NCBI GenBank assembly: GCA_003194525.1
Contig: NBIV01000016.1
Coordinates: 186,001-250,000 of the forward strand
Direction of reading: 5' to 3'
DNA from: Gracilariopsis chorda
Taxonomy: Eukaryota; Rhodophyta; Florideophyceae; Gracilariales; Gracilariaceae
DNA length: 64,000 nucleotides
Below the pieces are notes generated by a model. The model worked only from the letters and a program-made list of their open reading frames with translations. It made no database searches and was not told the DNA's origin. The translations under genes were made by a program, and so were the position numbers. Below are positions 30,102 through 40,970 of this stretch, piece after piece (positions within the stretch are counted from its first letter, which is position 1; every line of letters starts with the position of its first letter).

Positions 30102-32843
30102 GTGCATTGTCTTGGCGCTGTATGCTGCTATTTACACGCACGATCTTTAGCAATCGTATACAAACAAACAATAGCGCGCTTTCTTGAAAAACAGCAGCCT
30201 GCACGCGATGAGTTTTCTCGAAGACGGCAAGTCGTGTGTAGTACAGTGCACAATTATACAAGTTTAAATATAAAGAGATAGGGGTTTCCCTTACCTCTCT
30301 TCTGTGTGACCGCATAAACCCTTCTGGCTTCCATCTCCTCCTTCACAAGGTGAAGTTTAGAGCGATGCTTGTGCTTGCAAGTTACTTCGCGCCCTGTAAG
30401 AAATACTCGAAATGGCAGAGTCCGCGGCGCTACGTTGACTTTTGTTATAACTCTTACGACTTTCTGACGCACGAAATTGTAACCTGAAGAAGTCGGAGCG
30501 TTTCGTTTTCGTTTCGGAGGATTGTGCTGTTTAGGACGCGCTTCTGCGGAGTTGCATGCATCCTTGTTGTACTTCCAACCGTTTTGACATTGCGCATGCC
30601 ACGTTCGCGCGCTTATCAAGCACTTCAAATCACGACAAAGCATCCTAATCATCGATATGTGAGATAGGAAGAAAGGGTGCTCTGTAATCCTGGCAGAAAG
30701 CCTTGCACAAGAATCTTAAAAAGCGACGTGACACAGCTCTATATCTTTAACTGGTGCCTCCTGCCATACAGTATCACGACGGCTTTAGCCTCCCCTGTCT
30801 GCGATCTACCCTTGCACGAGAATAGTTTCAAAGAAGTTCTAAGGCGATAACAAGACGCTTGGCAATGAAAGTCTGCGCTTACCGTGAAATTGAAGCTTTT
30901 TCTTGGTTCGTCTCAGCACGATCGTAAAGTACGGTGTGGCAAGCATCGCCGTCGTCCGCAAGGCCTTCTTGTAACCTACCTTCTTCAAACTCTCGTACCT
31001 TACGTCATGGAAAACTTCCAAGAAACGACTGATAACATTAATTTATCTATCTTTAAAGAGAAAAACTCTAAAGGGACGGCATCTGTATCCCGAGGGATGT
31101 TGTGACTGTAACCTTACGGTCAGAGCTACTCCGTAGTGTTTAAACATTTTCTCTGTTGCCCATCAACAAAGATGACGTAGAAGACAGCGCACATGCGACT
31201 CATTCCCCGACATCGATGCAATTTTAGAGACATTCAAAAAAGAAGAGGTCACCACTAAAGCTCACAAAACTGGGCCGAACGATGTGCGCTTGAGCTTGAG
31301 CCGCCCAAGGGCAGAAATCTTACAGTGTTCGCAAATTGACAAAAGTGGAGAGTATGAGTGCGAAGCTGCCGCATTTGCGCGCTCTCCACGTGGCAATGCT
31401 TCGCGGCACTGGTTACCCTGGTTCGTAACTGATCTGAGAGAACATGCCTCTACAGATTACAGTGGCTGCGCTGCATAACATTTCTGATATCGCTGGAGAA
31501 GGCGTTCTTTCCATCGTTGAACCTTTCCACTTCGTGACATCGCGAGCACTTGCGGAACGTCCCGTACATCTCGAACGCTGAAGAAAAATGATAATCTTTA
31601 CAATTCTTTCATTTCCGTCTCGTCAGAAAGTTGCAATTGGACACCTCTCATGATTACTTAAACGGAACGCGGACATCATGGATCGGTCTCATCCATGAAT
31701 TCTGCTGTTAACCTTCCGCGAAAGCGCAAGCTTTGATTCAAGCTGCGCTCTAGAACAGGATTACTGACAAAAGCTTCGTGGAGAACGTCATGCAGCTTAC
31801 AACTGAAACAACTGTCAACTTGGGATCGGAGCTGCGGCGAAACTTAATCGTCGTTCCCTGTAAGCCACGATGTTCATCAGCACATTGCTATTCTTTTGAT
31901 ATGAATCCATTCTTATCTATCGAGACACTGTAGTACGGAGAAGCTACAAAGCAAAGTAAAGTATCAGCTCCAATTTCGGTAGTGCCAATCCACCCACGTG
32001 GTACTACTCAAAAACGACAATCTCTCTGCCCTCAGTTTTCGGTTTTGCGGACTGGGACAAACGGCTATCTAAACCCGACTCTTTTATAAAGTTAAACATC
32101 CTACCACCATACGTTCATCAGCCATTAATCGTTCAGTCGCTTTCGCTTCCACGCCGTTTCGCCATTAGTGCTCAAAGCATTTCATCTTCTTTGAGACGAG
32201 CTTACACAGTCCCATTACGTGCTTGTCGCCAAGTCAGAAAGTTTTCGTTCGCGAGCGTTTTGTTTCCGGATCTCCTCATCTTCAACATATGAGCTAAATA
32301 TCAATCCATTAATCGACGCACCTCTAAAGTGCCTCACGTAGAGTTATCATTCGACTGGTGTAGGGGCCCCGAAATTTAAGAGTTACTGTAAAACAACGTA
32401 ACAGATTTCCATTTAACAGCTTCAAGCCGTCAGCCTTGCACCGCATTGCTCTGTCAGACTGCAGTTTGCTGTTATTGCATCTCGAAAAGAACGGACAATC
32501 TGTATTCTGTTTATCGACGAGAATACGATTTGTATACTGTAAACGTATGCCTGGTAACTTTATGAGTTCTCATTGTCAAGTTTCCTTTCAAGCTGATCAA
32601 AACTGGAGCTCCATGAACAATTTTGTATGAATGAGGTTGAGGTTAAACCTATCCACCCAGAACAATGTGATAATATACCATCAGAATTGCTCCTGTTCAT
32701 CGAATCGAGTACTGATATCAGCGCCCCTTATTGTATAATCCATTCCCATACATTTCTAGTTTATATTCGATGTGGCAAACTCCATCAAAGACATGCGTAC
32801 AACGGTAGTTGCTTTAAAAACTCCAGTTGTGTGCCTGACGTTG
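30102..32843. other. Long intergenic region, no confident gene
   Basis: About 2.7 kb separates the second and third secreted-family genes. On the minus strand a 132-codon ATG frame (30254-30652) carries a possible CxxxC start. GTAAG donor-like sites occur near 30294 and 30881, so fragments of a multi-exon gene are possible. No domain was recognised. The remainder shows only short frames. Confidence 0.45.
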
Positions 32844-32850
32844 TATAAAT
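32844..32850 (+). promoter_or_regulatory. TATA box of the third secreted mucin-like gene
   Basis: TATAAAT lies 171 bp before the ATG at 33015. The position is comparable with the boxes of the two related genes. Confidence 0.5.
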
Positions 32851-33014
32851 GGTCGCAGTTTCTGACGACGCCAAGCCCAGCTTGCTCGGCACCATGAGAT
32901 AGAACCATCAAGGCTTTTGGGGAGTGTAGGATCGTTCCAAGATTTCAACAGAGGCGTGATTGAGTTCGGATCTACACCGCCTAGCGTAATTGTACTCCCG
33001 AGTCACTGTTAAAC

Positions 33015-34073
33015 ATGCGGTTCCACACCATTTTGTTTTCGTTGATCCTTTCGATCATATCACTCACCACGGCGTTTCCCAGTGTATCTTCTAAGGGACG
33101 TGAATCATACGGACTAGATCTTACTCCTTCGTACTACCATCCGACTGTGTATCCGTCGAAGACGGCGATAACGACCACGAGAAAAACTACTTTGACGGAG
33201 AAAGTCACGACCAGGGCAACTCACCCTACTACGACGGAGAAAGTCATAACCAGGGCAACAACTCGCCCAACCACGACGGAAAAAGTCACAACCAGGGCAA
33301 CTACTCATCCTACTACGACGGAGAATATCACAACCAGGGCAACTACTCATCCTGCAACTACTCATCCTGCAACTACTCATCCTTCTACGACGGAGGAAGT
33401 CACAACCAGGGCAACTACTCATCCTACTACGACGGAGAAAGTCACAACCAGGGCAACTACTCATCCTGCAACTACTCATCCTACAACGACGAAGAGTACT
33501 AGCACTACGAAGCCGAAATCCGACTGCCCCAATAAATGTGTGCATATCCATGACGCCGTCCAGGAATGCAAGGGTCTGTTAGACCGATGCTACATTCGAA
33601 GATGCAGCCCTAGTTCTTATCGCCAACTCGGTCAATACTCCGAACATACTGCGTATGTCAACGGCGTTGAGATTTCTCCCACTGATCTTGACATCAGCAG
33701 GCACGGAAAAAATGAAGATGAATATGATTCGGATTCGTACAATTTCGCCTCGTGTGAGGACCTGCCATCCGTTGCATATTCCACACCAGAACCGTCAGGG
33801 CATTCAGACTGTGTATCTACATCACTTGAGAATCTACCACTTATTATGGACGGCGATGTCTCACCGAAAGACGATGTGAGTTGCTTCGAGTGGTGCTACG
33901 GTGGGCTTGGTGGCGTCATCGAGAAATGCTACCAGGCATTTGGCGAATCACTTCAATCATCACCAGTTGCAGAAGCACTCATTGCCAAAAAATGCTGTGA
34001 GAATGTATGCAAAGGTGCTATCTCAAGTTCCGCCGGAAGCTACACATGTGAAACAAAACGTTCCTACCACTAA
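33015..34073 (+). CDS. Secreted Thr-repeat mucin-like protein (divergent family member 3)
   Basis: The protein has 352 residues. A signal peptide (MRFHTILFSLILSIISLTTA) is followed by FPSVSSKGRESYG, which parallels the IPSVERQGKRPYG of the first family gene. Residues about 60-160 are a Thr-rich linker of TTTEKVTTRATTHP units, encoded by 42-bp DNA repeats. The C-terminal half is Cys-rich. It ends in SCFEWC, VIEKCYQAF and KKCCENVCKG, which aligns in order with GGCLEMC, IQSACNAAF and RCCETVCGG of family member 1. An inserted central region with its own cysteines and an acidic DEYDSDSY stretch is specific to this gene. The function is unknown. A glycosylated extracellular protein is the likely product. 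Confidence 0.82.
   Translation: MRFHTILFSLILSIISLTTAFPSVSSKGRESYGLDLTPSYYHPTVYPSKTAITTTRKTTLTEKVTTRATHPTTTEKVITRATTRPTTTEKVTTRATTHPTTTENITTRATTHPATTHPATTHPSTTEEVTTRATTHPTTTEKVTTRATTHPATTHPTTTKSTSTTKPKSDCPNKCVHIHDAVQECKGLLDRCYIRRCSPSSYRQLGQYSEHTAYVNGVEISPTDLDISRHGKNEDEYDSDSYNFASCEDLPSVAYSTPEPSGHSDCVSTSLENLPLIMDGDVSPKDDVSCFEWCYGGLGGVIEKCYQAFGESLQSSPVAEALIAKKCCENVCKGAISSSAGSYTCETKRSYH
33190..33490 (+). repeat. Coding minisatellite, 42-bp Thr-rich units
   Basis: About seven units related to ACTACGACGGAGAAAGTCAC encode TTTEKVTTRATTHP. Interspersed partial 15-bp units encode ATTHP. Units differ by few bases. The array lies wholly inside the open frame. Confidence 0.88.
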
Positions 34074-34670
34074 TAGAACGTACCACCCTCAGCACCAGTG
34101 CGAAACGAAGCCACAGGTTTGGAAAGAACAATTCGCGCGAGGGCGATTAATCCTGCTTCTCACAAACGTAAGTTGCCTGTCCAGAATGGGTTTCTTTGAA
34201 CTTGAATTGGGCTCGTTCTTAAATCAGATGGGCACCGAACACATAATTATGGGCACCCAGTAAACAAGATCAAGATCAGTACTATATCGGATAAAGTGTA
34301 TCCTTGGTACTGGCAGAGTTGATCCTATTTTCAAATATAACCGTAACAGCATAATTGTAGCTTATCTGGTATATCAAGGCTAAGACGATTCTCGCTGGAA
34401 TCATAACTACGTGAAGGATCACGCCCGCAATTGCCTGTCATGGCGCGCGAACTGTTTCATTGATTTACTGCGCCTCTGTTGTGCCAACTTTCCTGAGAGG
34501 AGAGGGAAATGGATCAGGGAAGGATCCTCTGCGGGAAGTACCAACGGTACCCTGAAGCCCACATGAAGTAGGGATAGCTCCACAGCAATTCAGATGGAAC
34601 ACAAGGACCTGTGACCCCTACAAGGGCACAAGATGAAACAAGTCGTACGCATGTACGTATGCCGGAGAGA
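34074..34670. other. Intergenic, between convergent genes
   Basis: This holds the 3' sides of the third secreted-family gene and the ASCC3-like helicase. No frame here continues the helicase. The word TACCAACGGTACC at 34539-34551 is the reverse complement of a motif found twice near 5.5-6.0 kb. Confidence 0.6.
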
Positions 34671-37600
34671 TCAAAAACACAAAACCGCAGTGGAGCCACT
34701 TCCTGTATGCCATCTGTCAGATTCAACGCGAACAACATACTGCGGGGAAGGAGGATCGAAAACTGCGACTTTCACGGCAATCCTTAAACCCTTAGGGTAC
34801 TTGTGTGAGTCGGTATCTTCTTGGCGACTGAATGAGGCCACTTGGGCTTTTGTTAGAGTTACTTTTTGACTGTGATAAACCCTGTTTTCCTCATAGTCTT
34901 CAATCCACAACCACCACGTCTCAGCTGATCCGTGAAGAACATCAATCCACCGAAAGTCTGGAATCAAGCAAAGTTCAACGAGCGTCAGTGTTCGAGTGAG
35001 CAGTGTAATCTTCTGATCTTTGATTTCTAGGATCGGTATTGCGGCTACCGCCTTCTGCACGGTTTGAATAATCTGTGGTGCCCTAACAAACTCGGATAGC
35101 TCCTCTCTCGACATTTTGCGCAAGGTTAAGATATCGTTCAGCCCCGCTTCATCTAATAACGCTATGGTTTCCGGTTGTAAGAGATAGCGTTTGTCTTTCC
35201 GGTTTAAGTAGGTGAACTGCCAGAGAGGATGCTGAAATGGCCAGATTCTGAGCTCAGATGCTCTTGCTAGTTCGAGGGCGGCGACAGAGAAGCTTGTAAA
35301 ACCCCGTCTGATACATATTTCGAACAGAGCGCGGAGCAAACGAGTCGCACTTTGCACGATGTAGCTTAAATCTGACATTCGAATCAACGCTCGAGAAATA
35401 AACGCCTGCAATAGAATGGATACCTTGCCTTCGCGTGTTTCCGAAGTTGCTTTCAATGGCAAAGGGCAATGCTTACGCTTCAGCTTTTCCAGTTCGTCCT
35501 CTTCTTCCTGTCTTGATCGCATTTGTTCAAACTCTGTGGCGCAAGAAACGGCATGGATGACACTGGAGTAGATCACGTCCCAGTCTGCATCTGATTCCGC
35601 TCTTGTTCGAGGTAAGTTGCTCAGTAGCTCATTCCATGCTACAATAGTTTTGTGTGATACATAGAAATGGGATGAAACCCTTCCAAGATCTGTTGGAGTT
35701 AGAGTGCCGCCTCGTGGGTTGTACCGACACATTCTTGCATCGTCAAGCGCATTAGCAGCTTGCTCAATTAGAGTTGCACGCCTAGAATACAGTCCAGGAT
35801 CAACGCCGACTTCAGCCCAGTCGCTTCCGTACACCAAAGGATTTTTGGGCATTCGGACACTTAGGTATGTGTAGCTGAGCCATAAGACACCTTCCCCAAT
35901 CGTCGATACCGTGCCTGATACAATCTCTGCGTTCAAGTGGTCAGCTAATCTAGAGGCTGAGGACCCCAGGTTGCTCTCGATCGGTACAGCGTGAGTGAGC
36001 ATGTTTACGTATTTGGCTAGATGCTCATGATGTGTGATGATCGTTCCCTCGCCCTGTGTATCAAACTGAGGTCGTCCTGCACGGCCAAATATTTGAGTCA
36101 CGTCCAGCATTCCGAGTTGCTCGAATGCTCCCTTCTGGTCGTTATACACTTCGGTTCCCATGATAACAACAGTTCTAGCAGGCAAGTTGACGCCCCACGC
36201 AAGCGTTGCGGTACAACACAAGAGTCTGAGAACTCCCTCCGCAAACAACTGCTCCACGAGTTGGCGATCCGGCCTAAAGAGCCCAGCATTGTGAATTCCA
36301 ATGCCTTTCGAACACAACTCTCGTATATCTGCAGATCTTGACTTCGAGATTTTCTTTGCTGCCCAACTAGGAAGAACCTGTTCACTTTGTGGATTGCCTT
36401 TGATACTCACTCCTTTCCTTATTGTCAGTTCACGACTAACGGTTTCCGTATCGCCTCCAAGGAAAATGTTTTGGCACATATCGTCGACCGCCCTCTGCAT
36501 CATTTCCTTCGCAGCCTTTACTGTCCCTTTACGAGAGTGAACGAATATCATTGCTTGATGACCTCTTTGTAGAGAATCCTTCACTTTCTTCCACGCCATT
36601 TCATGCATTTTGTTCTCGCGAGCTCTCCTTGCGTCTTTTGAACTGCTTGCCCCCCCAGCAGTTATCCCAATAAAGGCCTGCGAAAGTGGTACTGGCCGGT
36701 ATCCGCTGTCAAAATGAAAGAGTCCTCTGCCTGGATTCACTTTCAAGAAAGCTGCCACATCGTCGTAGTTTGGAAGCGTGGCACTAAGACCAACTAGGCG
36801 AACTTGAATGTGAGCCGTCTCTGATAAACGCAGCGTTCTAGCTACGATCGATTCGAGAACAGCCCCGCGATCATCATGCAGAAGATGAACCTCATCAACA
36901 ATGAGAAGTGTAACGGTGTTCGCAAGGTGCGATCCGCTCTTTCTTGTGACAACGTCCCATTTCTCTGGGGTCGTAACTAAAACATGGGTTTCCATAGCCT
37001 CGCGCTTCGTTAGGGACATGTCTCCAGTGTACTCTCGCACTCGGAGACCCAACGGCGCTAAGCGCCTTCCAAATTTCTCTGTTACTTCCGCAGCAAGAGC
37101 TTTCATCGGGGCCACATAGACAACCTTGAAGGAAGGTTGGGTTCCTCTTTTCTTTGCAACTATTTCTCGAAAGATAGTTAACAGGGCAACATTAGTCTTA
37201 CCCGCACCAGTCGGGGCGCATACAAGCAAGTTTTCTTTAGACTGAAATGCGGAAGGAAAGACGGCCGTCTGCAGCCTGTTCAAAGTTGTGACACCTTTCA
37301 TGCAATCCAGGAGCTCAGGGTCCTCAAGAAACGCAGCCGAAACTTCTACAAGCCTAGCACTGCCACTGGTTTTTCTCGGCGGTGGAGGGACAAAGATTTC
37401 CTCGTAGCCTTGCCCAACTTCCCTTGTTGATCCTTTTGGAAGTCCTACGCGATCGATAGTCCCAATAGCCGAATCAGATGCCAGCTCAATACCTGGAAAT
37501 GCTTTCTGTCTCTCTAGATATGATGAACCGCCCAGCTCTCTTGTGGTGACTGAGTTTGTGTCGGTATGTTGTGTAAGACTGGGGAATAATCCATTCTTGA

Positions 37601-38552
37601 GGGCTTTTTCTCTCTCTCTCAGTTGACGGTGCCTCAGTGCGTCAACTTCTTTATCGCGTACAGTAACTTGGATACCAGCTAACGCAAATGATCCGTTTGT
37701 TGAGCTAGGAGCATCACTTCGGCCGCTGAAATCTACGTGAATGCCATGTGAAGCAAGCTGTGCTGCGTCATCACAATCATTCATTATTGCTTCTGCATGT
37801 TTCTTGATATTCTCTCGTTGTGCGAGTATTTCCGACACGGCGTCAAAGTCTCCAGCGAAAGCATCAAAAAGATCGTTTTGGAGACCCACATCTGTAATGG
37901 CCTCATCAGTTAGAATGGGCAACACATCGATCGCCACGTCTGCCGCAGAACGGCCGCTGGCTCTGACAATCTCCAGCTGACTGCATCTCAGACGAAGCCA
38001 ACCTGGAGTAAACGCTGGGGGCGCTGACTGGACAGGGGTTGACTGAGTCTCGTTTCTTCCAGAAGCAGCAGAGCGTAAGGATGAATAACTGCTGTCAAGG
38101 TGCCGTTCACCTGCACGTGAAGACAGAGCGCATTGCTCGAAATCTGCAGCAGCTGATTGATTCCAAAGGTGCAAACGCTCACTTTGGTGCTTGGCAAATT
38201 TGCGAGAAGCTGCGCTTAGTGTGGTCGTATAGTGGTGATGAATTCTCTTGACAGCTTCGTGAACGCGTTCGAGCTGGTTGATTGATGCAGGCTGAGCACC
38301 CGCTGAGCGCAATACAACCCAGATTGCATCAAGTGCTTGAGGCTCCTCTTTGAGTGCAGTTTGGTCACTCTGAACAGAGCGGTATATCGTGGTCGAAAGC
38401 GTCTTGAATATGCTTTGATTGGCTTCAGGAAGTATTTCCTGAATTGCTGTGTGGAGTGTAGACGCGGCTGGAGAATGAATCGGCGTTAGGGATGGAGAGT
38501 ATGTGGGCAGTGTGCCGTTTTGCATAGTAAATCGGTCCGCTAGGTAAACCAT
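34671..38552 (-). CDS. ASCC3/Slh1-like Ski2 helicase with a single cassette
   Basis: The protein has 1293 residues and is related to ASCC3/Slh1, the helicase of the ASC-1/RQT complex that splits stalled ribosomes and unwinds DNA in alkylation repair. An N-terminal helical region (1-430) includes ALAGIQVTVRDKEVDALRHR. It precedes helicase motifs APTGAGKT (near 443), DEVHLLHDDRGAVLESIVAR (near 552), LSATLPNYDDVAAFLKVNPG, LAWGVNLPARTVVI and IFGRAGRPQFD (near 822). A winged helix and Sec63 unit follow to WWLWIEDYEENRVYHS. The family normally has a second complete cassette directly after the SDRW motif. Here the protein reads SDRWHTGSG and stops a few residues later, and no second cassette exists downstream. 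Brr2 is less likely because the NLVCAPTG region and spacing fit Slh1 better. Confidence 0.85.
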   Translation of the reverse strand: MVYLADRFTMQNGTLPTYSPSLTPIHSPAASTLHTAIQEILPEANQSIFKTLSTTIYRSVQSDQTALKEEPQALDAIWVVLRSAGAQPASINQLERVHEAVKRIHHHYTTTLSAASRKFAKHQSERLHLWNQSAAADFEQCALSSRAGERHLDSSYSSLRSAASGRNETQSTPVQSAPPAFTPGWLRLRCSQLEIVRASGRSAADVAIDVLPILTDEAITDVGLQNDLFDAFAGDFDAVSEILAQRENIKKHAEAIMNDCDDAAQLASHGIHVDFSGRSDAPSSTNGSFALAGIQVTVRDKEVDALRHRQLREREKALKNGLFPSLTQHTDTNSVTTRELGGSSYLERQKAFPGIELASDSAIGTIDRVGLPKGSTREVGQGYEEIFVPPPPRKTSGSARLVEVSAAFLEDPELLDCMKGVTTLNRLQTAVFPSAFQSKENLLVCAPTGAGKTNVALLTIFREIVAKKRGTQPSFKVVYVAPMKALAAEVTEKFGRRLAPLGLRVREYTGDMSLTKREAMETHVLVTTPEKWDVVTRKSGSHLANTVTLLIVDEVHLLHDDRGAVLESIVARTLRLSETAHIQVRLVGLSATLPNYDDVAAFLKVNPGRGLFHFDSGYRPVPLSQAFIGITAGGASSSKDARRARENKMHEMAWKKVKDSLQRGHQAMIFVHSRKGTVKAAKEMMQRAVDDMCQNIFLGGDTETVSRELTIRKGVSIKGNPQSEQVLPSWAAKKISKSRSADIRELCSKGIGIHNAGLFRPDRQLVEQLFAEGVLRLLCCTATLAWGVNLPARTVVIMGTEVYNDQKGAFEQLGMLDVTQIFGRAGRPQFDTQGEGTIITHHEHLAKYVNMLTHAVPIESNLGSSASRLADHLNAEIVSGTVSTIGEGVLWLSYTYLSVRMPKNPLVYGSDWAEVGVDPGLYSRRATLIEQAANALDDARMCRYNPRGGTLTPTDLGRVSSHFYVSHKTIVAWNELLSNLPRTRAESDADWDVIYSSVIHAVSCATEFEQMRSRQEEEDELEKLKRKHCPLPLKATSETREGKVSILLQAFISRALIRMSDLSYIVQSATRLLRALFEICIRRGFTSFSVAALELARASELRIWPFQHPLWQFTYLNRKDKRYLLQPETIALLDEAGLNDILTLRKMSREELSEFVRAPQIIQTVQKAVAAIPILEIKDQKITLLTRTLTLVELCLIPDFRWIDVLHGSAETWWLWIEDYEENRVYHSQKVTLTKAQVASFSRQEDTDSHKYPKGLRIAVKVAVFDPPSPQYVVRVESDRWHTGSGSTAVLCF

Positions 38553-39154
38553 TTTCTAATGCGCGAAAAACGTTAAAGAGTCCCAGTTATGTGTGGTAGA
38601 AGAGTTGTGAACAAGTTTCTAAACGAACAAGCCCGATGGCGTTTTATGAGGAAGCCTGAACCGTGGTTGGCAGAAGCGTTGCAACAAATGCAAACTGGGA
38701 TGGATAGGTATTTAAAAGACACGAACGATCCAGACTGTTCAGAGATGCATAGAGATGTGAAGATGGTCGTCATCCCATCATGAAGCTCGCATTTGTCGGG
38801 CTGGTGAACCCTGAAGAATGCGGCTTGCGTGCTGCGCTGGACAAACTAAAGACTGCAGAGAAGCCGCTTGGCAGTTCAAGCAACACGAATCGGAGCGCGG
38901 GCATGTCTCCACTTCTTGATTTATTACACGTTGTCAACGCCACGTCATGCAGCACCACCAAAGGTGCCACTCATGCGTAGACGGACGGCACAAAACTTGA
39001 CAAAGCGTTGGACACTGTGCCAGTGCGCATTGGCAGAATACCCACCGCTTCGGAAGTGCGGTCGGAGTTGTGATGCACCAGAATCCATTACTTACAAGAC
39101 CAGTGAACCGCTCGCCGTTGTGCTCCCCGAAATTCCCCATGCCATGAATTGAAC
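38553..39154. other. Divergent spacer, small open frames only
   Basis: This 600-bp interval lies between the helicase start and the phosphatase start. Two overlapping ATG frames of 64 and 66 codons (38589-38783 and 38780-38980, plus strand) have fairly protein-like composition but no recognised domain. Their start would sit only 36 bp from the helicase ATG. The interval must hold promoters for both flanking genes. Confidence 0.5.
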
Positions 39155-40097
39155 ATGACTACATCAGAACAAGACGTCCCCGCCTCCGCGTTCACGAGAG
39201 TGAAAAGCGCCATCAGAACCGTGCTGTTTGAGCTTGAGTTGGTTGTTTTTTTCGTGACTCTGCTTCTAACGGGCTACACAAACCTCATTTTGAGCCAGGA
39301 CCAGACCATACGGCCTTTCTATCCACACGACGCGACTCTATGGGTAAGTCATAAGTGGAAATTTCACTGAGTACAAGACACAGAAACACTGACCACCTCG
39401 CCAGTATAAGTATAGTGGCGACACCATCGAGACATCCACGTTGTTCATTCTCTATTATTTCATCGTTTCACCTTTCATATACTACGTAAAACTGCACTAC
39501 GCTCGAAAGAAGAAACACCTCACAGCACGGCAACAGTTCGTAATCGCTGCCCGATGGGCGTTCGGCATGTGGAACGGAACAATGACAGGAATTTTGATCG
39601 TTGAGCTTCTCAAGAGCTATGTGGGTCGGTTGCGACCATCTTTTGCACAAGCATGTTTAGCCCAGCGACCCCCATACCCGGATAACCTGCTTTCAAAAGT
39701 GTTTTACACCGACGCGGATTGTCCGAGCCTCGACCGACACTTGCTGCATGATATGCGACGCTCCTTTCCTTCTGGACATGCGGCTTTGGGCTTGGGTGGT
39801 GCCGTGTACATACAGCTTTGCCTCATAGCAGTCGCGCATGAAGTGAAGGATGACGCGACGGCCACGGCGCTGTTGGTGGTAGGCTGGCTCTTCACGACGT
39901 TTGGGTTTGCGGTTGGGGCGAGCAGAATTGTCGATGCCGCACATCATGTGGGCGATGTGGCCGTTGGTAGCTTAATTGGAATTTGGGCGTCCTCTATTCA
40001 GTTTTGGCACGTAAAGGGAAGAATTAGAAGGGTAGAACGGCCCTTTGACCGTGCGGAGGAATTGCAACTACAGGGTGGACCAGTCAAGGAGGAGTGA
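39155..40097 (+). CDS. Lipid phosphate phosphatase (PAP2 family, two exons)
   Basis: This is an integral membrane phosphatase expected to dephosphorylate phosphatidate or related lipid phosphates. Exons 39155-39343 and 39405-40097 give 293 residues. The three PAP2 motifs are present: KSYVGRLRP (KxxxxxxRP), PSGHA, and SRIVDAAHHVGD (SRxxxxxHxxxD). The Arg, His and Asp catalytic residues are therefore complete. Hydrophobic helices include VLFELELVVFFVTLLLTGY, FILYYFIVSPFIYYV, and two around the last motif, consistent with a six-helix enzyme. Substrate choice cannot be read from the sequence. The ATG at 39155 is preceded in frame by a TTG only. It is divergent from the ASCC3-like helicase. Confidence 0.88.
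39344..39404 (+). other. Intron in the PAP2 phosphatase gene (61 nt)
   Basis: The donor is TGG|GTAAGT and the acceptor CGCCAG|TATAAG. A CTGAC branch-point-like word lies about 15 nt before the acceptor. Splicing joins codons exactly and leads into the first full membrane segment of exon 2. Without splicing the frame ends a few codons later. Confidence 0.8.
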
Positions 40098-40970
40098 AAC
40101 AGCAGGGAAGGAGCAGCTCCAGGGATATCGGAGTCGCTTCCAAAAAGTCGCTTTCGCTTGCGCCGGTTAAACTCTTACACCATCCTGGTCAAATGTCACA
40201 TGATGTGATCCTACTGCTGTAGCTCTCTGGGCATGGCGGCGTGGTGCGGGACTCAAACAGAAGACTCGCGGTCGAAGTCGTGATGAAGGGTACGCAGAGG
40301 ACTTATCAGGGTAACCTTCAAGACCTTTGCCTTTGGTTCGTATTATTGTCAATAGGTTGAACCCTTTGTACTTGACTCCCATATCTTCTAAAGGGTTAGC
40401 GGTAACCCTTCCATCTTAGATACATATTCAGTCCGCATCGCAACCCTTTACCTTAGTAGCCAGTTGCAACCGTGCAAAGCATTTCGTCCAGTTCAACGGC
40501 GCTGTGTTCGGCGGCTGGGGATCTTGTTTCGGCTCATGATAAGGGAAACTTTGATACTGTAATGGCCTCCGATTGAGAACCCAAAAAAACATGCAATGGG
40601 GGCCTGAACTCAGCGAATGAGAATACGAGATGTGTTTTTGAGTGCTGAATATGATACTGTACAGGAGGGCAACGAAACAAGTGGACGAACTATCGGCATG
40701 CTGAAGAAACAAAAAACACATATCATACCCACCTGCGATAGCCAGTGCTCTACTTTCGGTACCGTTGAACGGTATCTACATGGATAAGGCACGGCGCTAC
40801 AGATACCGTTCCTCTGCCAGCAAGATTGCCACATCTTGCGCATCCATCACTGCCTCACTCACAAGCATTCGCTCTGGGCAAGTCAGTCTCATTCGCACTG
40901 GTTGCCCACAAGTCTCCAATATCCTTTCCTGGTTGCTTAGCTGAAGAAGAGTCGTAATTCCGCCAACTTG
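40098..40970. other. Intergenic, no gene seen
   Basis: This 0.9-kb spacer contains short inverted repeats. One is AAGGGTTA...TAACCCTT near 40391. Another has 11-bp arms, GAACGGTATCT at 40767-40777 and its complement at 40801-40811. A GGTACCGTTG word lies near 40758. No gene is supported. Confidence 0.55.

Noticed and set aside
30254..31021. Minus-strand frames with GTAAG donor-like sites that could be exons of one gene
   Set aside because: The upstream frame lacks an ATG, no convincing acceptor or domain was found, and the joined product could not be validated by eye.
33114..33551. Antisense Cys/Arg-rich frame over the Thr repeat array
   Set aside because: It is a shadow of the 42-bp coding repeat. 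It has no signal peptide or domain.
38589..38980. Two small plus-strand frames of 64 and 66 codons beside the ASCC3-like gene
   Set aside because: No domain is recognised. The first ATG is only 36 bp from the helicase ATG, leaving no room for a promoter. A real small protein remains possible.
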